Shown here piece by piece: positions 14,448-20,782 of a DNA stretch of 24,739 nt. Positions within the stretch are counted from its first letter, which is position 1, and every line of letters begins with the position of its first letter. The notes beneath the pieces were generated by a model. It was not told the DNA's origin and did no database searches. It saw nothing but the letters and a program-made list of their open reading frames with translations. The position numbers were made by a program, and so were the translations under genes. This stretch comes from a virus. The stretch lies in the IMG/VR virus record IMGVR_UViG_3300025853_000612, positions 1 to 24,739 of that record; one strand, 5' to 3'.

Positions 14448-14489
14448 TCGCGCCTACTTAGGCTGGGGACTCGCAGACACACGGTTATA
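14426..14489 (+). repeat. two copies of the 23-bp motif GGACTCGC-N7-CGGTTWWA
   Basis: Copy A at 14426-14448 covers the end of the nuclease gene (its last base is T, not A). Copy B is at 14467-14489, six bases before the ATG at 14496. Both have exactly 7 bp between the halves. Four more copies lie at 20404-20553. Candidate promoters or protein-binding sites. Confidence 0.75.
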
Positions 14490-14495
14490 CGACTT

Positions 14496-15215
14496 ATGGC
14501 CAACCAATCAATCGAGTGGGACGTTGAGGCCTTAATCGGCAAGCTCAACATCATTGAAAAGGTCCAGATTCCTTACGCCGCCAACCGGGCGCTGAACCAG
14601 TGGGCCTACGCCTTCTCGAAAAAGGAACTGCCTAGAGAAATGCGTGACGCCTTCGAGCGTCCTGTACCTCGCACCCTGAATTCAGGTCAGTACGAAGTCA
14701 AGGGCATGGAGGCCCGCCTTTACATAAAGGACATTGAAGATAAAGGCCAATCGCCAAAAGCGTACCTCTACCCAGTCAGCACTCAGGACTCGCGCGGTCG
14801 CAAAGCCGCCTTGGATACGCGGTTCGTCAAATTCCTCCGCGGCCTGGATGCCAACCGCAAGATCGACGCAAAAACCTACGCCATTCCCAACTTTGAAAGT
14901 CCCGGTATTCGCTTGAACCAGTACGGCAACGTTTCACCCGGCCAATACCAACAGATCAGAACAGGCCTTGCAAACACCAGCGGCGTAAGCAACGGCTACC
15001 GCTACATCTCTGTGGCCCCTGGTGCGCGCAACAACTTGTCGCCCGGCATTTACCGCGTGAAAGGTCGCGGCAACCCGGTCAACCTGTTCAACTACACCAC
15101 CCGCCAACCCAAAGTCCAGACGATTTTCGACATGAAGCTCTACGTCGAAGACAGCGCCAGCCTGGAACTCCCGAAACTTCTCCAAAAATCTTTACGACAG
15201 GCCCTAGGCGGCTAG
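14496..15215 (+). CDS. hypothetical phage protein, tail-component-like family
   Basis: 239 residues beginning MANQSIEWDVEALIGKLNII. A helical N-terminal part (VQIPYAANRALNQWAYAFSK, EMRDAFERPVPRTLNSG) is followed by a Gly/Asn-rich central part (FESPGIRLNQYGNVSPGQYQ) and a beta-like end. I recall proteins with 'A..LN..A......M...F.RPTPyTL' and 'YGNvs' segments from siphophage morphogenesis regions, some compared with minor tail components. It lies here between a nuclease and a ligase, not among structural genes, so the role is open. Start context TACGACTTATGG. Confidence 0.45.
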   Translation: MANQSIEWDVEALIGKLNIIEKVQIPYAANRALNQWAYAFSKKELPREMRDAFERPVPRTLNSGQYEVKGMEARLYIKDIEDKGQSPKAYLYPVSTQDSRGRKAALDTRFVKFLRGLDANRKIDAKTYAIPNFESPGIRLNQYGNVSPGQYQQIRTGLANTSGVSNGYRYISVAPGARNNLSPGIYRVKGRGNPVNLFNYTTRQPKVQTIFDMKLYVEDSASLELPKLLQKSLRQALGG

Positions 15216-15251
15216 GTGGCGCGCTCCTAGCGTTTATCCGAGGGAGAACGT

Positions 15252-15281
15252 GGGGCGTTGGGACAGGCGCCCCGCTTTTTT
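15252..15281 (+). terminator. rho-independent terminator
   Basis: GGGGCG (15252-15257) pairs with CGCCCC (15268-15273), followed by GC and seven T (15275-15281 region). Strong, rightward, placed between the 14496 gene and the ligase gene, and just before the ligase promoter candidate. Confidence 0.85.
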
Positions 15282-15291
15282 ACTCAGAAAC

Positions 15292-15303
15292 TTGTAGTAC
15301 AAT
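15292..15303 (+). promoter_or_regulatory. TTGTAGTACAAT box before the ligase gene
   Basis: Identical to the 12-mer before polA. If TACAAT (15298-15303) is the -10 box, transcription would begin at about 15309-15311, right at the GTG start, giving a leaderless message. The -35 position has only a T-rich terminator tail. Confidence 0.45.
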
Positions 15304-15309
15304 CCTCTC

Positions 15310-16131
15310 GTGCCTGACCGCACTCCCTTACCTCTTATCCCCGTGGTCTCCTTACAGCAGCTGTCGACCGCCGAATTACGGCACCAGATCCGCGGCGACA
15401 ACGCCGCTTACCGCACTGGCACGCCCCGCGTAACCGACGAAGAGTTCGATCGCAAGATCGTCGAGCTTCGCCGTCGTGATCCCCAGGCCAAAGAGCTGTA
15501 CGACAAGGGCGACCCGGAGATGCTGAGCCTCGACAACTACCCATTTGAGGACTGGCTTGAGAAGATCCGTGTGACTCCGTCGCTGGTAGTACAACCCAAG
15601 ATCGACGGTTGCACCTTGGCTCTGCGCTATGTCAGCGGCATCCTGACTGAAGCCTGGAACCGCAAAGGCAAAGACTTGACCGCATTGGCCCGTCAGATCC
15701 CCGCCATCCCCTCAGTCATCCAACAGGGCGGCATCTTTGAAGTACACGGCGAGCTCTACGGCATCGACAAAGCGCATTCCCAAAGTGACGCTGCCCAGGC
15801 CATGCGCTTTATGAGCCTGGAACGCAAACCGACCAACAAAGACCCGCGCACCCGCCGCAACCTGGGTTTCTGCGCTTTCCGCCTCTACGGGGCGACCAGC
15901 AACGAAACCATTGCGCTAGGCGCACTAGCCAAGCTTGGCTTTGAGGTTCCCGACAACCTTCTCTGCCCCGCAAAGCAAGTCCGCCAAGTTTTCGAGGAAT
16001 GGCGCGATGACAAGCGCTTTACCAAGTGGCAGTGCGACGGGATTGTCGTAAAGGTCCACGATCACGCCACCCAACAAAAGCTGGGCCAGAGTGACTTGTG
16101 CTTCAACTGGGCACTCGCCATCAAGCACTGA
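15310..16131 (+). CDS. NAD+-dependent DNA ligase, Ia plus adenylation domain only
   Basis: 273 residues, GTG start. An N-terminal Ia-like segment (AELRHQIRGDNAAYRTG, VTDEEFDRKIVELR) suggests NMN binding. Nucleotidyltransferase motifs: I QPKIDG with Lys97; NRKGKDLT near 117-124; III FEVHGELYG at 143-151; IIIa LGFCAFRLYG; IV CDGIVVKV at 242-249; V NWALAIKH at 266-273. The protein ends at motif V, so the OB-fold, zinc finger, helix-hairpin-helix and BRCT parts of LigA are absent and are not in the next gene. It should form the ligase-AMP intermediate; sealing would need a partner or an unusual mode. Confidence 0.85.
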   Translation: MPDRTPLPLIPVVSLQQLSTAELRHQIRGDNAAYRTGTPRVTDEEFDRKIVELRRRDPQAKELYDKGDPEMLSLDNYPFEDWLEKIRVTPSLVVQPKIDGCTLALRYVSGILTEAWNRKGKDLTALARQIPAIPSVIQQGGIFEVHGELYGIDKAHSQSDAAQAMRFMSLERKPTNKDPRTRRNLGFCAFRLYGATSNETIALGALAKLGFEVPDNLLCPAKQVRQVFEEWRDDKRFTKWQCDGIVVKVHDHATQQKLGQSDLCFNWALAIKH

Positions 16132-16147
16132 TTACCGCCGCGAACTG

Positions 16148-16630
16148 ATGTCTACCCATCGCCTGTACACCGTCACGCTGACGACGGAGTGCCTCTGCTA
16201 CGCCGAAACCCCGGAAGAGGCCGAAGAACTCGCAGTCGATCAATACCTCAACGACGCCCCGGAGTGGACGACCCGCGCCCTACTTAGCCGCACCGAATCC
16301 GCCACCCCCAACCACGACGCCCGCTACAACACCCTGGGCTGGTACGACCACAGTGCGGTCTACACCTCCGCCGACTTCGACGACAACCTGACCGTCGTCC
16401 AAGCCGTCGCACTAGACCGCGAGGCAACGACTGCCCCCAGGTCTACACCGCCCTCCGGCCAGCGCTATGTGGCTAAGTGCTACACCGCCAAGGGCACCCA
16501 GCTTGAAGTCGAGATCGACGCCCTCAACGTCTTCGACGCTGTCCAGATCGCGGTCAAGTATCCCGGCGTCAGGAATGTGGCGTCTGTTCAGAGTGTGGCG
16601 CTCCCTGTGCCTGAATCTCCTCGGCCCTGA
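16148..16630 (+). CDS. hypothetical protein, 160 aa
   Basis: ATG 16148, 16 bp after the ligase stop. It has two similar-looking alpha/beta halves: LYTVTLTTECLCYAETPEEA (residues ~6-25) and YVAKCYTAKGTQLEVEIDAL (~107-126), each a pair of strands followed by a helix of the 'A..F.AV..A' type. It could be a duplicated small domain. It follows the truncated ligase but shows no OB-fold motif. The last 62 bp overlap a convergent leftward gene. Function unknown. Confidence 0.6.
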   Translation: MSTHRLYTVTLTTECLCYAETPEEAEELAVDQYLNDAPEWTTRALLSRTESATPNHDARYNTLGWYDHSAVYTSADFDDNLTVVQAVALDREATTAPRSTPPSGQRYVAKCYTAKGTQLEVEIDALNVFDAVQIAVKYPGVRNVASVQSVALPVPESPRP

Positions 16631-16850
16631 GCAGTTCCTGCTTGAGCTCCGTAAGTCTGCGGCGCAGAACGTCTGCCTGCTGCTGGTCCGCGTAATCGCC
16701 AAACCTGAAGTAGCGATCCGTATGCGCGTCTATAAGGCGCTGGAGATTTTGAATCTCGGGGTTCAAGGCTTTGCGAAGCCGGGACTGCCAGTAATCCACG
16801 TCATTGCGCCTGGGCGAACCCCCGCAGACTAAGCACCCCGTCCATCGCAT
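16569..16850 (-). CDS. hypothetical coiled-coil protein, 93 aa
   Basis: The only leftward gene within the rightward block. The start was set at ATG 16850 (MRWTGCLVCGGSPRRNDVDY). The rest is a long charged helix (LNPEIQNLQRLIDAHTDRYF, LRRRLTELKQELLRAEE) with a CxxC at the front, like small phage regulators with a zinc knuckle and a coiled coil. Orientation opposite to all neighbours suggests separate control. Start could also be 16877. Confidence 0.55.
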   Translation of the reverse strand: MRWTGCLVCGGSPRRNDVDYWQSRLRKALNPEIQNLQRLIDAHTDRYFRFGDYADQQQADVLRRRLTELKQELLRAEEIQAQGAPHSEQTPHS

Positions 16851-16965
16851 TCCGTGTCTACTTAGTCTCACGCCCACCTACTTGCCAAATCGCCGCTGAG
16901 GAATGTAGTATTTTCTCGACGGCGAGCCCACTGGCCCGCCACTTACCCTTATCCCCCTCAAACCA

Positions 16966-17484
16966 ATGCCTAAAGGCGTCTATCCCCGCCGCAAAGTCGG
17001 CCGCCCCGCAAAAGCCGCAGTCAAGCCCGAGCCCAAGGTCGATCCCCGCGCCAGCTTGAGCCTCTACGACTACATCGACAGCGACCCTGAGGTGGTCCGT
17101 CTCAACGAAGAGCGCAAGGGCTACTACGAGCGCCGCGACGAGCTCAAGCGCGACGTCACCAGAGCCTTGGACAAGATTCAGCAGTACGAGAACGCAATCA
17201 ACGTCCTTGAGGACAAGGTCATCGAGTACCAGGACTGCGACGAAGACGAGGAGAAGGTCGTCCACAAAATCACCGGCCACTACGCCGAGTGCTTTGCCCA
17301 AGGCTTCGGCTCTGTCTGTTCTGACCTGCGCGACCTGACCATTGCCAAGTCGGCTGAGATTGGCAATAAGGGAGCCGAAATTACGCTGCTGACCAAGCAA
17401 GCCGACGAGAATTGGACCGAAACCATTGCTCACCGTGAGCGTGCCCGTAATGAGTGGCAGGCGCTGCAACCCAAAGCTGACTAA
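16966..17484 (+). CDS. AT-hook-like, coiled-coil hypothetical protein
   Basis: 172 residues. The N-terminus MPKGVYPRRKVGRPAKA contains a Gly-Arg-Pro core flanked by basic residues, like an AT-hook that binds the minor groove of AT-rich DNA. Residues ~45-90 are a coiled coil (NEERKGYYERRDELKRDVTR). The rest is helical. DNA binding is inferred only from the hook. Upstream sequence ATCCCCCTCAAACCAATG is similar to the leader of the 19858 gene. Its stop overlaps the next ATG (TAATG). Confidence 0.6.
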   Translation: MPKGVYPRRKVGRPAKAAVKPEPKVDPRASLSLYDYIDSDPEVVRLNEERKGYYERRDELKRDVTRALDKIQQYENAINVLEDKVIEYQDCDEDEEKVVHKITGHYAECFAQGFGSVCSDLRDLTIAKSAEIGNKGAEITLLTKQADENWTETIAHRERARNEWQALQPKAD

Positions 17485-17822
17485 TGGCCAAGCGTCGAGA
17501 CGCGCAGTTCCCTAACTCGTGGAAGGAGCTACTCAAGTCCCCGTGGCTTGAGCGGCTCGTCTACGAAGAAGCCAGGCCTGACGATCCACCCGGCAAAGCC
17601 TGGTACGCCTACATCCGCGAAGAGTGGCTAAGCGACAGCTTTGACCGCTTCTCAAATCCCTACCAGCACAAAGGCGCTCATTACGTCTACGGGCTGGGCA
17701 CCATTGAACTCCTGACATGCCTACGCGACGTCTATTGGGACTACATCGAGAACCAGAAGGGCGACGCGGAGAGACGCCGCAAGCGCTCGATCGCCTCAAC
17801 AACGCAATCTGCCTGGCTGTAA
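17484..17822 (+). CDS. hypothetical protein, 112 aa
   Basis: ATG shares its A with the upstream stop (TAATG), so translation is probably coupled. Tryptophan-rich start (FPNSWKELLKSPWLERLVYE) with a helical end carrying a basic patch (ERRRKRS). No recognised domain. The N-terminal half might be an interaction surface for the coiled-coil neighbour; this is only position-based. Confidence 0.55.
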   Translation: MAKRRDAQFPNSWKELLKSPWLERLVYEEARPDDPPGKAWYAYIREEWLSDSFDRFSNPYQHKGAHYVYGLGTIELLTCLRDVYWDYIENQKGDAERRRKRSIASTTQSAWL

Positions 17823-17839
17823 GCGCCGCCGTCTTCGCA

Positions 17840-17971
17840 ATGATTGGCATTGAAGCTGGAGCGCACCACGGCCACACGCACTCCGGCACGCAGCCTTACG
17901 TCCGCTACGAAAACGGCAAAGTGGTTCACCAAGACCGTCAACACGACGAAGCTGATGAGCACCACCGGTAA
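17840..17971 (+). CDS. tiny His-rich protein, possible signal segment
   Basis: From ATG 17840 the product is 43 residues, His-rich (GAHHGHTHSG and DEADEHHR), perhaps metal-binding. The same frame just upstream reads a hydrophobic run (AICLAVSAAVFAM) that would make a signal or membrane segment if a non-ATG start or the ATG at 17717 is used. The next gene starts inside its 3' end. Weakly supported. Confidence 0.35.
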   Translation: MIGIEAGAHHGHTHSGTQPYVRYENGKVVHQDRQHDEADEHHR

Positions 17972-18146
17972 CTGCCAGCTTTGCGTCTACTGGGCGCAGG
18001 AGTTGGACTACAACACCGGCTCTTGCCGTCGTTACGCCCCTGAGCCTGCCCCAGGCAAAGAGCAGCTGGCTGTCTGGCCCCTAACCCTCAACACAAACTG
18101 GTGCGGCGACTACAAGCGCGGCACCTACGCCCTCAAGGGCGGTTAA
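17955..18146 (+). CDS. small CxxC-module protein, 63 aa
   Basis: ATG 17955 lies in a TGATG context inside the end of the previous frame. Four cysteines: C7-QL-C10-VYW, GSC24-RRYAPEPAP, and NWC50-GDY. This matches the 12522 protein closely in size and order (Cys pair, aromatic, ~14-17 residues, Cys, a Pro-rich stretch, late Cys). It is the fifth occurrence of the module in the window. Likely zinc-binding; role unknown. It is followed by a long structured non-coding stretch. Confidence 0.6.
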   Translation: MSTTGNCQLCVYWAQELDYNTGSCRRYAPEPAPGKEQLAVWPLTLNTNWCGDYKRGTYALKGG

Positions 18147-18492
18147 GTCTGCGCCGCCTCTCCGCCGCTCTACTCTTCTCCGCTCCCTTCATACCTCCCC
18201 GCGTCACTCCTTTTCCTGACAGCGCTTCTCCCCTCTACTCGCTTCTTGGCAGCTCCCATCAGGGCAGTTCTGATCGCTGCACTTCACCGAGGGGGCTAAT
18301 TGCCCCCGCCCAACTCACCCCTAAGCCTTTCGGCTTACTGGTGGGTTGATCCCACCAACCGCTCCCATCGTTCCACCCCTTATCAGCTCAGTTCCCTTCA
18401 GTACGACTCTGATCCAATCCACTCTTCTCTTGTCGCTGCGACTCACCGAGGGGGCTTTTTAGCCCCCGCACTCCACTTACCCACGAGGACTT
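18147..18492 (+). other. C/T-rich structured intergenic region
   Basis: 346 bp with no plausible gene. It is strikingly pyrimidine-rich on this strand. Hairpins: GGGGGC-TAATT-GCCCCC (18291-18307); TAAGCC-TTTC-GGCTTA (18322-18337); TGGTGGG-TTGAT-CCCACCA (18339-18357); GGGGGCT-TTTT-AGCCCCC (18450-18467). The first and last are preceded by nearly the same sequence (CGCTGC, then CTTCACCGA or CTCACCGA) and each follows a TCTGATC. None has a T run after it. It could hold an RNA leader or small RNAs, Rho-type termination, or processing sites for the 18493 message. Confidence 0.6.
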
Positions 18493-19125
18493 ATGGCTTT
18501 TCGCCGCTTTGCATTAACGCTTGAGGGCACCCGCCCTGTTGTTCTGGACAACTGCTGCACCGTGGATCCACTTGGTCCGCACGCCGCAGCCATTAAGCAC
18601 TTCACCGACCAAAAGAAGAATCGAAACGAGCACGCCCTGCGCCGCCTGCACTGGCTGTTTTCGGGCTACTGGAAGCAGGAGGGCACCTTCAGTTACGGCG
18701 CCGACCTTGATGGCGATTCCAGCTTTGAGGGCTACGCCGTTCCTGTGCTCCCCGCTCAGAACCTGCAGCGCTGCATCCGCGATGGTGCGACTGCCTGGAA
18801 GCTGGGCAAGGACACCAAGCGCGCCATTGTTGTCGAAAACGACGCTGAACTCGTTTACGACGGCTCTAAGGACGCCAATGTGATGTACGAGGAGAGCCGC
18901 TTTATGTCTGCGGGCAGAACTTCTCGCGGAACCATGGCAATCCGGGTTCGCATCCCCAACTGGAGCGCCAGCTACAACATCTTGGTCAACGACGAGATCA
19001 TCGACCCAGGGATGCTCGCCAAGATCCTCGACCGCTCAGGGATTGCTGAGGGCATTGGCACGTGGCGCCCCATGCACGGCCGCTTCGCTGTTAGCCAGCT
19101 TGAGGAAGTGGAGCTTGTCGGATGA
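18493..19125 (+). CDS. conserved phage protein, possible RAMP-like fold
   Basis: 210 residues; GAGG Shine-Dalgarno seven bases before ATG. It has PVVLDNCCTVDPLGPHAAAI with KHFTDQKKN, then helices with HWLFSGYW, an AYAVPVLPAQNLQRCIRDGA-like region, LVYDGSKD, and a Gly-rich end GIAEGIGTWRPMHGRFAV. I recall a widespread phage family with 'PLLxHN...DPL.P..KAIK..T.K' at the front and 'GLGDWRPRYGRFxV' at the end, function unknown. The C-terminal glycine loop resembles that of RAMP (Cas7-like) RNA-binding folds, but this is speculative. A four-base ATGA overlap links it to the next gene. Confidence 0.6.
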   Translation: MAFRRFALTLEGTRPVVLDNCCTVDPLGPHAAAIKHFTDQKKNRNEHALRRLHWLFSGYWKQEGTFSYGADLDGDSSFEGYAVPVLPAQNLQRCIRDGATAWKLGKDTKRAIVVENDAELVYDGSKDANVMYEESRFMSAGRTSRGTMAIRVRIPNWSASYNILVNDEIIDPGMLAKILDRSGIAEGIGTWRPMHGRFAVSQLEEVELVG

Positions 19126-19637
19126 TTGACCCCAACGCAGCTTCGATCGACCCCGCGTCTTTGTACAAGGGGCAGTCAATTCCTGGAGTTGTTGCCTGGA
19201 ACCATTTCGCGGTTCGCCGTCCTGACACCTACGCCAATTGGCTGAGTACATACGGCGACGAAGAGACCGCTAAGGCGCATCGTCTGCCCCAAGTGCTCGT
19301 GCAAGTACGCGATTGGCTGGACCGCGAACGCCTGGCGGCAAACCTCCCGCCCTTGGTGATGAACACCACCGGTGGCTGCATCAACGTCCTGACAGACGAA
19401 CGTGCAAGCACTTATCTCAACGACCAAGCGTTCCAAGGCCTGCGCCGTCATACCCGCGCAACCAACCGCCTAATTAACGCGGTCGATGAGACGCAGCTAA
19501 GTGGTCCGTCCAAGCGGGAGCACCAGAACCGGATAAACACCCACTCGTTTATCGCGGCTGGAATCAACGGAGCTCAGAAACAGCTACGCCTTCTTAAAAA
19601 GGCTGGCAAGCAGGCCCCAAGGCTTGAGGGCGACTAA
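19122..19637 (+). CDS. hypothetical protein coupled to the 18493 gene
   Basis: 171 residues, ATGA overlap with the upstream gene. Segments: AWNHFAVRRPDTYANWLSTY, LPPLVMNTTGGCINVLTDER (residues ~79-98), FQGLRRHTRATNRLI, and a basic helical end (NGAQKQLRLLKKAGKQAP). No recognised domain. The tight coupling suggests it works with, or is made in fixed ratio to, the putative RAMP-like protein. Confidence 0.6.
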   Translation: MIDPNAASIDPASLYKGQSIPGVVAWNHFAVRRPDTYANWLSTYGDEETAKAHRLPQVLVQVRDWLDRERLAANLPPLVMNTTGGCINVLTDERASTYLNDQAFQGLRRHTRATNRLINAVDETQLSGPSKREHQNRINTHSFIAAGINGAQKQLRLLKKAGKQAPRLEGD

Positions 19638-19857
19638 GTGGCTGGGCATTCTTTGATGTAAGTCCCAGAAACCTCTCAACTCCGCTCTCATCACTTCAGT
19701 GCAGATCTGATCGGCGCGCCGCGCCTCAACGCTACCCGTCTCACTTCGCCTCCATTCCTCTCCTAACGTCTCTCCTCAGGTCAATTCACCGCACTTCACT
19801 GAGGCCTCCCTTTACCGGGGGGCCGCCCCTCTAATCCCCCTCAACCCCAAACCATCT
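19638..19857 (+). other. second C/T-rich structured spacer
   Basis: 220 bp, no gene. It has the same pyrimidine-rich look as 18147-18492, a TCTGATC near 19706, then CACCGCACTTCACTGAGG before the hairpin GGCCTCCC-TTTACC-GGGGGGCC (19803-19824). The order (TCTGATC, C/T tract, CACTTCAC, G/C hairpin) repeats that of the two modules upstream of 18493. Confidence 0.55.
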
Positions 19858-20124
19858 ATGTCAATGATCGACCCCGCTTCACTTCCCTATTACCGCTCCT
19901 ACTTGCTGCAAGGCAAAGTCGTGCGCCTGGACGAAGTCAACAAGCTGAGCAACCAAGAGCTCAACCTGCTCAACATCGAGACTCGCGCCGGCCTAAGCGA
20001 TGCGCGTCACATGTACGAGACGTTTGAGGACAAAAGCTCTGAAGAGGCAGGCCAGTGGTATCGCCGCATCAAGGTCGCCAATTACTTCCAGGCGGCTATT
20101 GGGCTTGAGCTGACTGGCGATTAA
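19858..20124 (+). CDS. hypothetical protein, 88 aa, paralogous domain
   Basis: Helical protein beginning MSMIDPASLPYYRSYLLQGK. Residues ~20-50 (KVVRLDEVNKLSNQELNLLN and following) resemble the N-terminal part of the leftward protein at 5025-5495, including a later W in QWYRR/DWVHK position. A large hairpin follows at 20131-20177. The first codons (IDPASL) also echo the start of the 19122 protein. Function unknown. Confidence 0.65.
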   Translation: MSMIDPASLPYYRSYLLQGKVVRLDEVNKLSNQELNLLNIETRAGLSDARHMYETFEDKSSEEAGQWYRRIKVANYFQAAIGLELTGD

Positions 20125-20130
20125 AGGGGT

Positions 20131-20177
20131 GGCAGGTGGCCGGTCCTCACGCGGTGCCGGCCTCACCGCAGCCTGCC
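20131..20177 (+). terminator. GC-rich hairpin after the 19858 gene
   Basis: GGCAGG (20131-20136) pairs with CCTGCC (20172-20177), and inside it GGCCGG (20138-20143) with CCGGCC (20157-20162). No T run follows, so it is a structured 3' end rather than a classic intrinsic terminator. Confidence 0.5.
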
Positions 20178-20258
20178 TGCTACGGACGCTTCGAGATTCC
20201 TCAATAGAATTTCGAACGCCCACACTACCCTGTGCCCGAGACCTGCGCCACCCGGTTA

Positions 20259-20426
20259 ATGGACCAGCCTCGAATGCGCGACCCACGTAATCAGGACGAT
20301 TTTGATACGTGGGAGTACGGGACTGAGCCTTTGCCTGGCGACCGCACCTGGACTAAGCAGGCGGCATTGGCACGGTTACTGGAGCAAGTTCATTGGAAGC
20401 GCGGGACTCGCAGCCATCCGGTTTAA
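20259..20426 (+). CDS. tiny hypothetical protein, 55 aa
   Basis: From ATG 20259 (MDQPRMRDPRNQDDFDTWEY); a GTG at 20232 in frame is an alternative. Acidic first half, then a helix (KQAALARLLEQVHWKRG). Its last eight codons overlap a copy of the 23-bp motif (20404-20426), just as the nuclease gene's end overlaps copy A. It is the last gene with the codon usage of the rightward block. Confidence 0.45.
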   Translation: MDQPRMRDPRNQDDFDTWEYGTEPLPGDRTWTKQAALARLLEQVHWKRGTRSHPV

Positions 20427-20553
20427 GTGGCGGGGGACTCGCTAGACCGCGGTTTATCGCGCACGCGGGGGCGCGGGACTCGCGAGGTTCCGGTTTTAGG
20501 CCCTTACGCGCACACACAAAAAATGCTGGGGGACTCGCGGGGGTCCGGTTATA
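20404..20553 (+). repeat. four copies of the 23-bp motif GGACTCGC-N7-CGGTTWWA
   Basis: Copies at 20404-20426, 20435-20457, 20476-20498 and 20531-20553, all in the same direction, all with a 7-bp gap; the second ends in T instead of A. Copies at 20476 and 20531 are each followed by GGCCC and the last by TTTTT. With 14426 and 14467 this makes six copies. Confidence 0.8.
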
Positions 20554-20780
20554 GGCCCTTTTTCACACACACCCTCACATACACACGCACACGGCGCCCC
20601 AGGGGGGTGGGGGCGAGTTTTCCTGGCCTTATATTATACAAACTGTGCGGCCCTAAGTAACACAAACTAATCGTAAATACAGGGGTCAGTGTAGCAAACT
20701 CTAGTTGAGTAAGCTACATCGAAAGTGTGTCTACAGCTAGTTTGTTACATCAAGCCCAAGAGTTACTAAAATCAACCGGG
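20554..20780. other. CA-rich then AT-richer spacer with hairpin
   Basis: 20567-20600 is a run of CACACAC-type words. 20630-20770 is AT-richer than both sides. A hairpin GTAGC-AA-ACTC, TAGTT, GAGT-AA-GCTAC spans 20691-20717. GTAACACAAACTA near 20657 is nearly the inverse of TAGTTTGTTAC near 20738. No gene is supported, although a GTG frame from 20727 runs into the repeat array. An AT-rich stretch beside iterons is what plasmid-type origins look like. Confidence 0.5.
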
Positions 20781-20782
20781 TG

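Noticed and set aside
14788-14795. A further GGACTCGC half-site
   Set aside because: No CGGTTWWA half stands 7 bp downstream; it lies in coding sequence and is probably chance.
20238-20260. Possible seventh copy of the 23-bp motif before the 20259 gene
   Set aside because: The CGGTTAAT half is present, but the first half (CGAGACCT) does not match.
20427-20660. 77-codon open frame across the 23-bp motif cluster
   Set aside because: It is built from repeat and CA-rich sequence with an unlikely composition and no start signal.
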